Assembly (NCBI GenBank): GCA_025929155.1
Contig: JAICMR010000001.1
Span: 1 to 64,000 of the forward strand
Direction: 5' to 3'
Origin: Chthoniobacterales bacterium
Lineage (GTDB): Bacteria > Verrucomicrobiota > Verrucomicrobiia > Chthoniobacterales > UBA10450
Length of the DNA: 64,000 nucleotides
Shown piece by piece: positions 20,555-30,879 of the stretch (position 1 is the first letter of the stretch; each line of letters starts with the position of its first letter). Under the pieces are notes generated by a model. That model was not told where the DNA came from, searched no databases, and was given only the letters and a program-made list of their open reading frames with translations. Both the position numbers and the translations under genes were made by a program.

Positions 20555-21382
20555 GTGCAGGTGGAAGAGCAGGCGAGCAGCGGCGGGAGGAAACCCGTCG
20601 CCCTAACCATCGCGGGCTCGGATTGCAGCGCCGGCGCAGGACTCCAGGCCGACCTGAAAACTTTCGAAGCTCTCGGTGTTTATGGATTGACCGCAGTCAC
20701 CTGCGTGGTCGCGGAAGTGCCAGGTAAAGTGTCCTGCATTCAAGCGGTCGAGCCCGAAAATTTACGCGAGCAGATCGAGCTCCTGCTCGGGAATTTTCCG
20801 GTCGCAGCGGTGAAAACCGGGCTGCTTTTTTCGCCGGAGAACGCCTCGCTCGTGGCCGAGTTTTTCGAAGAGCGCGCGCCCGCCAAAATCCCGCTCGTGA
20901 TCGATCCAGTCATGGTGGCGACCAGTGGCGACGCGCTCTTGCAGGACGCGGCGGTGGAGACTTATCGCTCGCGCCTTTTTCCCCTCGCGACGCTGGTTAC
21001 GCCGAACATGGCGGAAGCCGCAGTGCTCGCCGATATGCCGGTGCGGACTCTCCCGCAGATGCGCGCGGCCGGCGAGAAATTGCAGAGAGAATTCGGCGTT
21101 CCCTTTCTTTTAAAGGGCGGACATCTCGAGGGCGACGACGCCATCGACCTGTTGTTCGAAGACGGTGAGGTGACAGAGTTTTCCGCGCGCTATGTCGCGG
21201 GAGTTTCTACGCACGGCACCGGCTGCACCTATTCCGCGGCGGTTGCCGCCGGACTCGCTCAGGGTCTCGCGCTTCAGGAAGCAATCACGCGCGCGAAGGA
21301 GTTTGTGAGCCGAGCGATCGATCAGCATCTTTTCTGGAGGACTTCGTCAGGCGAAATTCACGCGCTCAACCATTATCTGTAG
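20555..21382 (+). CDS. thiD: Hydroxymethylpyrimidine/phosphomethylpyrimidine kinase
   Basis: [70 protein letters not shown]. Confidence 0.95.
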   Translation: MQVEEQASSGGRKPVALTIAGSDCSAGAGLQADLKTFEALGVYGLTAVTCVVAEVPGKVSCIQAVEPENLREQIELLLGNFPVAAVKTGLLFSPENASLVAEFFEERAPAKIPLVIDPVMVATSGDALLQDAAVETYRSRLFPLATLVTPNMAEAAVLADMPVRTLPQMRAAGEKLQREFGVPFLLKGGHLEGDDAIDLLFEDGEVTEFSARYVAGVSTHGTGCTYSAAVAAGLAQGLALQEAITRAKEFVSRAIDQHLFWRTSSGEIHALNHYL

Positions 21383-21432
21383 GGCGTCCGATCCGCCGCC
21401 TCACGTTGACGCGCGAAAAGTAACGAACTGTT

Positions 21433-22116
21433 CTACCGCTCCCAGGTCTGCTCCTGCAAGGCGATCAACGCGGCGGCCGTTTCCGCCTGTTTTTTGCTGG
21501 GGCCGATCCCTTCGCCGAGAATTTTGCCTTCCCACGTTACCCGCACGGAAAATGTCTTCTCGTGTTCGCGCCCGGCCTGCGAGATCAATTCGTAAACCGG
21601 GCTGCGGGGCGAGATCGCCTGAAGCAATTCCTGGAGCCGTCCCTTCGGATTGATCTCAAGCGTTTCCTCCTCGAGGCGCTCAAGCTCGTCCCTCATTTCC
21701 GCGAGAATAAACTGCCGCGCGACCTCGATTCCGCGGTCCAGGAAAATCGCGCCTAACAATGCCTCAAACGCGTCGGCCAGCGTCGAAGCGCGCTCCCGGC
21801 CGCCGCTCGCTTCTTCGCCCCGACCCAGGAACAGATGGCGGCCGAGATCCAGACGGACGGCCTGCATTTTGAGCGATTGTCGCGATACGAGTCGCGCCCG
21901 CCTGACCGTCAGGCGACCCTCGCCGGCGTCGCTGAAAAGCTTGAACAAATGCTCGGTAATGACGAGCTGAAGAACCGCGTCGCCGAGGAATTCGAGCCGC
22001 TGATTATCATAATGCGGGCGCTGTTTTTCATGACGCACGCTGGGATGAGTGAGCGCTTCGGTCAGCAGTTGCGGGTCGCGAAACCGATGCCCGATGCGTT
22101 CTTCGAGTGGGTGCAC
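21433..22116 (-). CDS. rnc: Ribonuclease III
   Basis: NQRLEFLGDAVLQLVITEHLF, ADAFEALLGAIFLDRG, C-terminal dsRBD GEGIGPSKKQAETAAALIAL. Confidence 0.95.
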   Translation of the reverse strand: MHPLEERIGHRFRDPQLLTEALTHPSVRHEKQRPHYDNQRLEFLGDAVLQLVITEHLFKLFSDAGEGRLTVRRARLVSRQSLKMQAVRLDLGRHLFLGRGEEASGGRERASTLADAFEALLGAIFLDRGIEVARQFILAEMRDELERLEEETLEINPKGRLQELLQAISPRSPVYELISQAGREHEKTFSVRVTWEGKILGEGIGPSKKQAETAAALIALQEQTWER

Positions 22117-22124
22117 AACGATCG

Positions 22125-23222
22125 TCAGGGCGTCGGGCGGGGCTGTTTCGTGTAAACGCCGATCGACGTAATGACGTCAACCGCGCGCTGCATCACCGCA
22201 TCGTGCAATGGCGCCTTCTCGCCGCGAGCGCGGCGCTCTTGCCGGTCCTGGATCGCCTCTATTTCCGGATTAGTGCCGGCGAGAAGCGCGGCTTCATTCA
22301 GATGCGGGCGGTCTTCCTCGAAAATGAATGGGCCCATTCCTTTCGTGAGGCTTTGGGTGAAGATTTCGCGCTTCGCCGCGAGGGATTGCGCGACGGGAAT
22401 TTCCGGTTGGACGCGATGAGGAAAGCTCGCAGTTTGCTCCGGCAAAATCGCTTCCATCGAGGCCACGTGAAGCACCAGTCCGTTCGAGAGCGGCAGATCC
22501 GCATACGCGACTGCGCCGCCGCCGGTCGACTGCCCGATCAGGATCGCTTTGTCGCGCGCCCGGAGAACGCTGGCGAGCGCTTCGGCGGCGCCGACCGTTT
22601 CTTCATCGATCAATACGCTAAGAAAGCCGCTATAAGCCGGGCTGCGGTCGGATGTGAATGTCCGGTTTTTCGCCGGGTCCGGTCCGTGCATTGTAAAAAG
22701 CTCTTCGCCCTGCGGCACGAAGCGCTTCGCAAACTCCGCCGCGGCCGCGAAATCGAACGCCTGACCGGCGGCCCGCAGGTCGAGAACGAGAGCGTCGACC
22801 TTTTTCGCGGCGAAATCGTTCAATGCATTGTCGAGTTCGCTGAGATCACTTTTCCGCAACCCACTCGGGCGCAGGTAACCGATATGTTCTTCGATGATCT
22901 CGTGATAAAAGGGCGCGGGCGATTCGTTAGGCGACGCGGCCGGTGCGAGATTGAGGCCGAGTCCGAGCCGGTCGAGCAACCCGGCAAGTGTGGCGCGGTG
23001 CACGGCGACTTCATCGACAGCGGCGGGAGCGACGTAATTCTTACGAATGAAATCCAGCGCGCGCTCGAGGTCGGCCGGCGGCAAGAGATCGACCGGGTCG
23101 GCCGGTTCAGGGGAAGGCGAGACGGCAGCCGTCGGCGCAGGTGTGGCTACTGGAGGCGCAGCGAAAGCGGCCCCTCCGCAAAGAACAATCGTTAGGCAAA
23201 GGCTAAGAGCGGGACGCCACAT
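22125..23222 (-). CDS. S41-family peptidase-like exported protein
   Basis: Signal peptide MWRPALSLCLTIVLCGGAAFA; VDALVLDLRAAG; SGFLSVLIDEETVGAAEALASVLRARDKAILIGQSTGGGAV. Confidence 0.75.
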   Translation of the reverse strand: MWRPALSLCLTIVLCGGAAFAAPPVATPAPTAAVSPSPEPADPVDLLPPADLERALDFIRKNYVAPAAVDEVAVHRATLAGLLDRLGLGLNLAPAASPNESPAPFYHEIIEEHIGYLRPSGLRKSDLSELDNALNDFAAKKVDALVLDLRAAGQAFDFAAAAEFAKRFVPQGEELFTMHGPDPAKNRTFTSDRSPAYSGFLSVLIDEETVGAAEALASVLRARDKAILIGQSTGGGAVAYADLPLSNGLVLHVASMEAILPEQTASFPHRVQPEIPVAQSLAAKREIFTQSLTKGMGPFIFEEDRPHLNEAALLAGTNPEIEAIQDRQERRARGEKAPLHDAVMQRAVDVITSIGVYTKQPRPTP

Positions 23223-24507
23223 CAGTCTCGCCGAGCTTAGCCGGGAGCGCGGCGAGAGCAATGTCGCGTCGATAATGCGCGCCTTCGAAATGGATTTTCT
23301 CGACCGCAGAATACGCGATGTCGCGTGCCGCGGGAAGACTGGACCCGAGCGCTGTGACCGCGAGCACGCGCCCGCCGCTGGTGACGATATCTCCATTCTC
23401 CCGCCGGGTTCCCGCGTGAAAAACCTGGACGTTTTCCATCTCAGCCACTTCCTCGAGACCGCTGATTTTTTTTCCAGCTTCGATCCGACCGGGATAACCG
23501 GCTGACGCCATCACGACCGTCACGGCCGGCCGTTCGTCGAGCTCGATCCGCGCGGTTTCAATCTGGCCATCGATTGTGCTCTCGAGCAGCGGCAGCAGAT
23601 CGCCTTTCAGGCGCGGGAGGATGACCTGCGTTTCCGGGTCGCCGAAACGGCAGTTGAACTCCAAAACCCGCACAGCCCCATCCTGGATGATCAACCCTGG
23701 AAAAAGCAGGCCGTGGAAGCGCAGCTTTTCGTCGCGCAGACCGCGCAGAAGCGGGCGCATGATTTTTTCGTCGAACTGCTTTTCGAGGTTCTGATCCCAC
23801 GCCGCCGCCGGGCTGAACGCACCCATCCCGCCGGTGTTTGGACCCTCGTTCCCATCGCGCAAACGCTTGTGATCGCAGGCCGTTCCCAGCAACTGGTAAT
23901 GGTCGCCCGCGACGAGCGCGTGGAGCGAACATTCCCAGCCGTTGAGAAATTCCTCGATTAAGACCCGCGCGCCAGCCGCGCCGAAACGGCGGTGTTCGAG
24001 CATGTCGTAGAGCGCCTGCCGCGCGCTTTCGGCGTCGGGCGCGATCACAACCCCTTTGCCCGCCGCCAAACCGTCGGCTTTCACCACGATCGGGTAATGC
24101 AGCTTTTCGACAAATCGGCAGGCCTTCCTGATCTCATCGAAAATCCCGGCCATCGCCGTCGGCACGCCGGCACAACGCATTACCTGTTTGGCGAAAACTT
24201 TTGACGACTCGAGTCGCGCCGCCGCCTTGGTCGGTCCAAAGATGCGCAGGTTTTCGGTTTCGAATTCATCGACGATCCCGGCGGCAAGCGGATCGTCCGG
24301 GCCGACGACGGTGAGGTCGATGCGGTTTTCTTGAGCGAACCGGCGTAACCCAGGGATGTCGTTAGGCGGAATCGGGACGTTCTCGCCGAGCTCAGCCGTG
24401 CCCGCATTGCCGGGCGCGCAAAAGAGCTGCTCGATGCGCGGGGACTGTTTGAGTTTCCACGCGAGCGCGTGTTCGCGGCCGCCTCCACCAACTACAAAAA
24501 GTCGCAT
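23203..24507 (-). CDS. purD: Phosphoribosylamine-glycine ligase
   Basis: MRLFVVGGGGREHALAWKLKQSPRIEQLFCAPGNAGTAEL, VVKADGLAAGKGV, NTGGMGAFSPA, EFNCRFGDPETQ. Confidence 0.96.
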   Translation of the reverse strand: MRLFVVGGGGREHALAWKLKQSPRIEQLFCAPGNAGTAELGENVPIPPNDIPGLRRFAQENRIDLTVVGPDDPLAAGIVDEFETENLRIFGPTKAAARLESSKVFAKQVMRCAGVPTAMAGIFDEIRKACRFVEKLHYPIVVKADGLAAGKGVVIAPDAESARQALYDMLEHRRFGAAGARVLIEEFLNGWECSLHALVAGDHYQLLGTACDHKRLRDGNEGPNTGGMGAFSPAAAWDQNLEKQFDEKIMRPLLRGLRDEKLRFHGLLFPGLIIQDGAVRVLEFNCRFGDPETQVILPRLKGDLLPLLESTIDGQIETARIELDERPAVTVVMASAGYPGRIEAGKKISGLEEVAEMENVQVFHAGTRRENGDIVTSGGRVLAVTALGSSLPAARDIAYSAVEKIHFEGAHYRRDIALAALPAKLGETDVASRS

Positions 24508-24768
24508 AAGAATTCTGGTCTGGGAAAGGTTGTTGTCGGGACGGAACGCCGAGACGAAGGCCTCGCAAACCGAATCCAGTTGAGCGGGGTGTTCGCTTCC
24601 GGGGAAACGCGTCAGGATCGAGCATTAGGGAACAGCCCGATTTTGCCAAGAAAAAAGCTCCGCCTTCGGCAGAAAAAATTTCGGAAGCCATCTGCAAGCG
24701 CATATACCTCCCAATCAGCGCGTATCTCTCCAGTTGCGCCCGTCGCGTCTGCGGATAACTCAAGAGTC

Positions 24769-25176
24769 ATGCCTGCCCGCTCCAAAGCCGCCTCTGTTAT
24801 GAATCCCGGGTGCCTCTCTCGTGTCGTGCTCGATCGCATCGCCGACAAATGGACGGCGCTGATCATCTACGTGCTGGCTAATGGCACCCATCGTTACGCT
24901 ATTCTCCGTCGTGAGATCGGTGGGATTTCGCAGAAAATGCTCACCCAAACGCTCCGCAGCCTCGAGCGAGATGGACTGGTTTCGCGCAAGGTCCATCCGG
25001 TGGTGCCGCCGAAGGTCGAGTATTCTCTTACCCCGCTCGGTCGGACTTTGATCGAGCCGTTGCGGGCGATCTGCACCTGGTCCGAAAAGCATTTGCCGCA
25101 ACTGCAGGCGAATCGGGCACGGTCGGGCCGCGGGCCTGCCGGACCGAATCGGGAATCTTCTTCGCGCAGTTCGTAA
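24769..25176 (+). CDS. HxlR-family transcriptional regulator
   Basis: LDRIADKWTALIIYVLANGTHRYAILRREIGGISQKMLTQTLRSLERDGLVSRKVHPVVPPKVEYSLTPLGRTL. Confidence 0.93.
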   Translation: MPARSKAASVMNPGCLSRVVLDRIADKWTALIIYVLANGTHRYAILRREIGGISQKMLTQTLRSLERDGLVSRKVHPVVPPKVEYSLTPLGRTLIEPLRAICTWSEKHLPQLQANRARSGRGPAGPNRESSSRSS

Positions 25177-25187
25177 TCGACCGCGCC

Positions 25188-26768
25188 ATGGTTCAGGTCG
25201 AGTCGATCATTCTACTGCTGATGCTGGCGGCTGCGCTCGTGGTCGTCGCGAACAAATTCGCGATTCCCTATCCAGTCTTGCTTGTGCTCGGCGGGCTCGC
25301 GGTGAGCTTCATCCCGAAGCTGCCGGTCATTCAGTTGAACCCGGAACTGGTGTTCTTTCTTTTTCTTCCGCCGCTGCTTTATCCGGCCGGCCTCTTTACT
25401 TCGTGGCGGGATTTTCGGCGGAGCCTGCGACCGATTTTGTTTCTCGCGATCGGCCTCGTCCTGCTCACGATGACCGTGGTGGCGTGGGTCGCGCATACCT
25501 ACATCGCGGGTCTGCCTTGGGCGGCCGCGTTTGCGCTCGGCGCGATCGTTTCTCCACCCGACGCGGTCGCGGCCGAAGCCATCTTGAAACGGCTCCGTGT
25601 GCCGACGCGGATTGAAGCGATTCTGGAGGGAGAAAGCCTGGTGAATGACGCCACCGCCCTGGTCGCGTATCAGTTTGCAGTCGCGGCGATGGTGACCGGT
25701 CGCTTCTCGTTAGGCGAGGCGAGCGTGGAGTTTCTGATCGTGGCATTTGGCGGCGTCGCGCTCGGCCTCGTGGTCGGCTATTTCTCCCGCTGGGTACAAC
25801 ACCAACTGAATGATCCCCCAGTCCAGATCACGATCTCACTCCTGACGCCGTTCGCCGCTTACCTGCTTGCGGAACATGCGCATCTCTCCGGCGTTCTCTC
25901 TACCGTTACCGCCGGGGTTTATCTCGGCTGGCATTCGACCGCGCTGCCGGCGCGCACTCGACTCCAAGCGCAGTCTTTCTGGGAAATGATCGCGTTTCTT
26001 CTGAACGGTTTTATTTTTATCGTGATTGGGCTGCAGTTGCCGGAGATCCTGCGGGCGCTGAGCCATGAGCCATTCATGCGCCTCGTCCGATATGCGCTGC
26101 TCATCAGCGCGACGGTGGTGCTGGTGCGAATCGTGTGGGTTTTTCCCGGGACTTACCTTCCGGGTTGGCTGAGTCGCAAATGGCGGGCGCATGAACCGAG
26201 GCCGCCCTGGCGACACATGCTGCTCGTTGCCTGGGCGGGGATGCGCGGCGTCGTCTCCCTGGCTGCGGCTTTCTCTCTGCCGCTCGTGCTGGATGACGGG
26301 CGACCTTTTCCCGGCCGGAGTTATATTTTGTTCCTGACCTTTTGCGTGATTCTGACAACGCTGGTCTTCCAAGGGCTGACCCTTCCCATCCTGATTAAGA
26401 AACTCGGCATCCAGGACGACGGCGCAGCCGACCGGGAGGAACGCGACGCGAGATTGCGCGCAAACGAAGCCGCGGTTGACTTCATCGAACAGCGCGCGCT
26501 CGAGCAACATTTGCCGGAAGAGGTGATGGTCCGCGTCCGGGCGGAATACTGCGACCGAATCGCGCAACTCGAAGCCGCCGCCGGCCAGACGAACAATCCT
26601 GGCGGAGAAGTCGCAACTCCCACCTACCAACGTCTGCAATTCGGCGCGCTCGGAGTAGAGCGGCAAACAATCATCGCGCTCCGCAACTCGGATCAGATCA
26701 ACGACGAAGCGCTTCGGCATATCCAGCGCGATCTCGACCTCGCGGAAGCACGACTGACCGGAGACTAA
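25188..26768 (+). CDS. CPA1-type Na+/H+ antiporter
   Basis: FALGAIVSPPDAVAAEAILKRLRVPTRIEAILEGESLVNDATALVAY, WAGMRGVVSLAAAFSLPL. Confidence 0.93.
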   Translation: MVQVESIILLLMLAAALVVVANKFAIPYPVLLVLGGLAVSFIPKLPVIQLNPELVFFLFLPPLLYPAGLFTSWRDFRRSLRPILFLAIGLVLLTMTVVAWVAHTYIAGLPWAAAFALGAIVSPPDAVAAEAILKRLRVPTRIEAILEGESLVNDATALVAYQFAVAAMVTGRFSLGEASVEFLIVAFGGVALGLVVGYFSRWVQHQLNDPPVQITISLLTPFAAYLLAEHAHLSGVLSTVTAGVYLGWHSTALPARTRLQAQSFWEMIAFLLNGFIFIVIGLQLPEILRALSHEPFMRLVRYALLISATVVLVRIVWVFPGTYLPGWLSRKWRAHEPRPPWRHMLLVAWAGMRGVVSLAAAFSLPLVLDDGRPFPGRSYILFLTFCVILTTLVFQGLTLPILIKKLGIQDDGAADREERDARLRANEAAVDFIEQRALEQHLPEEVMVRVRAEYCDRIAQLEAAAGQTNNPGGEVATPTYQRLQFGALGVERQTIIALRNSDQINDEALRHIQRDLDLAEARLTGD

Positions 26769-26785
26769 CGAATAAAGAACTCCGA

Positions 26786-27481
26786 GTGACTCCCGAGGCG
26801 GATGAACGAGATCCATTAGCAGTGCGCGCGATGTTTGATCGTGTCGCGGCTCGCTACGATCTGGCGAACCACCTCCTGAGTTTCGGATGCGATTTCTGGT
26901 GGCGGCATCGCGCTTCGGAAATCGTAAAACAATGGCAACCGCGGACGGTTCTGGACCTGGCAACCGGAAGCGGCGATCTCGCGCTCGCAGTCGCTCGAAA
27001 GTTACCCGCCGCCGAAGTCCTCGGGGTCGATTTTTCTCCAGAGATGCTGGCTCGCGCACGTGCCAAAGGACTTGAACAGACGCTCCTCGCTGACGCCCTG
27101 CACCTTCCCTTTGCAGACGAGACCTTTGAAGCCGTAATGGTCGCTTTCGGCCTGCGAAACATGAAGGATAGAGGCGACGTCTTGGAGGAAATGGCGCGGG
27201 TTCTCACTCCGACCGGGCGCTTATTGATTCTTGATTTTTCTCTACCCCGCGGGTTTCTCGGCCTATTATACCGCTTCTATCTGCATCGTTGCCTGCCTTT
27301 GGTTGCCCGTTGGATCACAGGGGAGGAGGAGGCCTATGACTACCTTGGCGCTTCAATCCAGCGGTTTCCCAGCGGTAGCGCGATGACTGAATTCATTGAA
27401 GCACATGGCTTTGCCGACGCGAGCAACTTGCCATTAACGGGCGGAATCACCTCGATCTACTGCGCGCAAAAGCGGACCTAA
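26786..27481 (+). CDS. ubiE: Demethylmenaquinone/ubiquinone C-methyltransferase
   Basis: MFDRVAARYDLANHLLSFGCDFWWRHRAS, VLDLATGSGDLALAVA, YDYLGASIQRFPSG. Confidence 0.93.
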   Translation: MTPEADERDPLAVRAMFDRVAARYDLANHLLSFGCDFWWRHRASEIVKQWQPRTVLDLATGSGDLALAVARKLPAAEVLGVDFSPEMLARARAKGLEQTLLADALHLPFADETFEAVMVAFGLRNMKDRGDVLEEMARVLTPTGRLLILDFSLPRGFLGLLYRFYLHRCLPLVARWITGEEEAYDYLGASIQRFPSGSAMTEFIEAHGFADASNLPLTGGITSIYCAQKRT

Positions 27482-29364
27482 CGCTGCGACGGAGCTATCG
27501 TCGGAGAGCTGACGGCAGTAGGAACAGGACTCGCCGTCGCGCTCGAATTCGCCGTCGCACTTGGCTTTGCCGTCGGAGAAGGACTCGCCGATTTCGTCAA
27601 TGGGAGTTTGAGCGCTGTGAAATCCGGATTGCTGATCAGAAAAGTGCCATCACGTCCATCCACCTTGGCATACCACATGGAGTTCTCGGTCTTTCCGCCG
27701 ATCGTTAGCTTGTTCAAATTCTTTGGGTCCTTCGCCGTCGCAAACGTCAGCACCATCGCTGCGTCATCAAAACCCTGAGCAGGCGTGGTCGCACCCACCC
27801 ATCTCACCGCGCGCAATGACGCCAAAGTGTTGACCAGCGATCGAATGTCCGAGTTATCCGCCGCCACGCTCCCTTTGTCGGCTTTCCAGCTTTCAGGTCC
27901 TGTTCTGGTGAACGGTTCTTCCTTGTCGGTGACCCTGGCGAAGTGAGTAATTTCTGAGGGCTTAAATTTAAATACGGACAGCTCCTGCCACTGGGACGGT
28001 TCGGTCCAGATATTCGCGAGTATCTGACGATTCAATGCTACAATGAAAGGTTCTTCGCCAACCCGCGCGTCAATATTCTCTCCTTCAATCTTGCCAAAGG
28101 AAAGGGTGAGGAACGGATGCTCGCCCGCTCCGGTCTCCGCCGTGTTCTCTGAAGCGAAAGAGCTGAAAGTGAGCTGAAGCGAAGGGTGGTCAAGACCGTA
28201 AGTCGCTAAGTCTGAAGCCGTGTCGGCCACGAAATTCGTTACTAACTGTTCATTTAAGGTGCTGACTAGGCGGCGCACTTCCTCGCCGTTCGCCGGGAGG
28301 TTGTTGGCGCTCGCGATCGTCCAGCTTTCTCCCTTCCGCGCGAGCACAACTTCTGGTTTGCCCGCCGGCTGGATATGAATGCGGTCGAGATTATCACTAT
28401 CAATCCTGACTAGGTGACGATCGCGGAGATCGTTAGGTCGGAGGGTGAGAAACTCCGCGGTTTTATCTGATAACGTATAGACACCGTTTCGCGGAAGAAA
28501 GCGTGCATAGACCTGATCTTTCTTTTTCGCTCTGGCTCCGATCTGCAATGTCTCGCCCTGCTTATCATCCGGCCCGTAGAGAGTGACTGAGCCGCGCGCG
28601 TCGGACAGGCCATAGCCATGCAAGTCTCCGTTGCCGTCACTAACGAACTCGTTGATCCGCGCGTTGGTGATTTGCGCGATCAGATCGGCGATCTTCTGAT
28701 CGTCACCGCGCGCTTGAAGCGGCTTCACGATCGCCCAGTGCTCACCTTGTTTGGCGAGTTCTATCTCACCGGCGCTGCTTTTTAAAACTGCACGTGTGAC
28801 TTGCGCGGAGGTTAAGCCAGTCAGCTTCCGATCTCGGAAATCGTTCGATTTCTTTGAAATGTCCGTCTTAACCGTTTGCGCGACGATGAAGACGTCCTTT
28901 GAGTGGCCAATCCGCACGTAAACTTGATTTTCAAGCGCGGCGTCTTTCCCGAAACGAATCTCCTGCGGCCCGTCGGGCAGCTTCAGTGTGAGACGGAGCT
29001 TTGGCTGGATCACGCCGAATTCTGCCAGATCGGACTTGCCTACCTCGGGATTGCCCTTCCCCGGCACCACGGCGAATTTTTTCCAGCTCTCAAGATCCGA
29101 GATCAGGTTATCGATCGCAGCGGCGTCGGCCTGATCTTTCACCGGCGCAGTCAGTCGCCATTTGTTATTTTCTTTCTGCAGCTCGATTCGGTCGTCGCCA
29201 TTCTGAATAACGATCCCCTGGAGCTGATCGCGATCAAAGTTCAGGACGTTCCCCGCCTGCCGCTTGGTCTCGGCGGTGTTTGGCTTCCGGCTTTCGAAGT
29301 ATTTGATCCAAACGCCCAGGCCAATCGCGATTAGCAGAAGAATGAGCGTTGTGCGTGTGCGCAT
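27478..29364 (-). CDS. DUF4340 domain-containing protein
   Basis: Single N-terminal TM then repeated VVIQNGDDRIELQKENNKWRLTAPVKDQADAAAIDNLISDL-type units. Directly downstream of a GldG-like gene. Low-complexity S/T/A/P tail. Confidence 0.82.
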   Translation of the reverse strand: MRTRTTLILLLIAIGLGVWIKYFESRKPNTAETKRQAGNVLNFDRDQLQGIVIQNGDDRIELQKENNKWRLTAPVKDQADAAAIDNLISDLESWKKFAVVPGKGNPEVGKSDLAEFGVIQPKLRLTLKLPDGPQEIRFGKDAALENQVYVRIGHSKDVFIVAQTVKTDISKKSNDFRDRKLTGLTSAQVTRAVLKSSAGEIELAKQGEHWAIVKPLQARGDDQKIADLIAQITNARINEFVSDGNGDLHGYGLSDARGSVTLYGPDDKQGETLQIGARAKKKDQVYARFLPRNGVYTLSDKTAEFLTLRPNDLRDRHLVRIDSDNLDRIHIQPAGKPEVVLARKGESWTIASANNLPANGEEVRRLVSTLNEQLVTNFVADTASDLATYGLDHPSLQLTFSSFASENTAETGAGEHPFLTLSFGKIEGENIDARVGEEPFIVALNRQILANIWTEPSQWQELSVFKFKPSEITHFARVTDKEEPFTRTGPESWKADKGSVAADNSDIRSLVNTLASLRAVRWVGATTPAQGFDDAAMVLTFATAKDPKNLNKLTIGGKTENSMWYAKVDGRDGTFLISNPDFTALKLPLTKSASPSPTAKPSATANSSATASPVPTAVSSPTIAPSQR

Positions 29365-29376
29365 AACCTATTCTCG

Positions 29377-30876
29377 TTAGGCACGACGCCGCCACCAGAC
29401 GAAGAATCCCACCAGCGCCGGGGTGAGCGGAATGAACACCAGAATAATCCAGCGCAGGTTCCGCAGCTCGCGTTCGTCCAGAGTAAACGTGAGAACTTCC
29501 GGAATCTTCGGCGCGATTCCGATCAGTTGCTCGCGACTTAGAAGCCAGTTCAGGCTTGCTGAAACGAAATCGAGCCCCTGCTGTCCTTGAGTCAGGGCAT
29601 CGTCGTGAATGAAGGTCGAGTTCGCCACAATGATCAGGCGCGCGGAGTTGATCTGCACGCGCTGATCGTTACTTCCGCCTTTCTCGACGGAGGCTGCGAT
29701 TGTTAGTGGATCGCCTTTGTCCTTCGCCGGATCGTATTGCAGCAGAGATTCATCGTCCGAGTAATAATCAGATTCGCCCCAGTAGCCTTTCTCGGCCTGC
29801 GCGAGCGGCGCGAGATGGATATTCGCAGCCGCCATAACCTGTGCCGGCTGGAGAGTGAGGGAGCTGGTCGCGCCGATGAAAGGCGCACGCACATCAGCGA
29901 GGCGCTGGGTGACAGGATTATCGGGAAGGAAATGTGCGACTACATCGCGCACCCGGGCGACCTCCTGAATTCCCGTCTTCACCATCGCCATCAGTCGATC
30001 ATCATCGACCTTCACCCCGAGCTCACTGAGAAAAGCAGATAACCGCGTGGTCTTCGCCGTCGGATCGATCAGGAGCAGGATCCGGCCATCTTTATTCCAG
30101 AAGTCGCGCAAAAGTTTCATCTCGCGTTCGGAGAAGTCGTATTGCGGTCCGTCTATCATCACGACTTTGATCTCGGCGGGAATCGATGGAACTTCGAAAA
30201 GGTTCAGCTCCTTGAACTCAACGTTCTCGTTCTCGATAAAGGTTTTCATTATCGAGACAGGACTGGCCCCGGTCAGCGGCGGCTCCTTATGGCCAAGGAC
30301 GTAGCCGACGATATTCTTCTTTCCCTCCACCACGTCGATTAACGCACTGGTGATCGCTTGCTCACCCTTGAAAGCGGTGATCTGCGGTTCTTCGCCCGTG
30401 AGCGGATTCGGTTGGCTCGTCTCCGCCATCTCGGAAGCCTTGACTGTTTTGTTCCGTCCTTTGTAGTCAAGAATCAGCACGCTTTCGTCCGTCACGACCT
30501 TATACTTTGCGAGTAACTCTTTCGCGCGCGTCAGACTTCGTTCCGGATCCACGTATTCGACGTCGATCTTCCCACCGGAGGCATATTGATATTCGGTGAG
30601 AAGACTTTGGACATCGCCGTAGATCGGGTTCTGCGAAGCGAAGAAAACCGTGATGCGCACTTTGCCGTCGATGCCATCGAGAAAGTGCTTCGTCCGATCC
30701 GAGAGCGCATACTTCTTATCCCGCGAGTAATCCCAGCGGCGATAATGTTGGAACCCAAGATAGTTCACCATCGCCGCGAGCAGGATTAAGATCGCGATCT
30801 GTATGACGACATTCAGACCGATCTGGAAACGGTGAATCTTCTTCGGCTGGCTCGCCGGTGCTATGTCGTCAGCCAT
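29377..30876 (-). CDS. GldG-like ABC transporter auxiliary/substrate-binding protein
   Basis: YDFSEREMKLLRDFWNKDGRILLLIDPTAKTTRLSAFLSELGVKVDDDRL, N-terminal TM, C-terminal TM WIILVFIPLTPALVGFFVWWRRR. Confidence 0.87.
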   Translation of the reverse strand: MADDIAPASQPKKIHRFQIGLNVVIQIAILILLAAMVNYLGFQHYRRWDYSRDKKYALSDRTKHFLDGIDGKVRITVFFASQNPIYGDVQSLLTEYQYASGGKIDVEYVDPERSLTRAKELLAKYKVVTDESVLILDYKGRNKTVKASEMAETSQPNPLTGEEPQITAFKGEQAITSALIDVVEGKKNIVGYVLGHKEPPLTGASPVSIMKTFIENENVEFKELNLFEVPSIPAEIKVVMIDGPQYDFSEREMKLLRDFWNKDGRILLLIDPTAKTTRLSAFLSELGVKVDDDRLMAMVKTGIQEVARVRDVVAHFLPDNPVTQRLADVRAPFIGATSSLTLQPAQVMAAANIHLAPLAQAEKGYWGESDYYSDDESLLQYDPAKDKGDPLTIAASVEKGGSNDQRVQINSARLIIVANSTFIHDDALTQGQQGLDFVSASLNWLLSREQLIGIAPKIPEVLTFTLDERELRNLRWIILVFIPLTPALVGFFVWWRRRA

Positions 30877-30879
30877 CGG

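Noticed and set aside
22107-23195. 362-aa plus-strand ORF opposite the S41-like gene
   Set aside because: Arg-rich antisense frame; the minus-strand product has a signal peptide and protease-like motifs.
25836-27059. 407-aa minus-strand ORF opposite the antiporter and ubiE
   Set aside because: Overlaps two well-supported genes; composition typical of an antisense shadow ORF.
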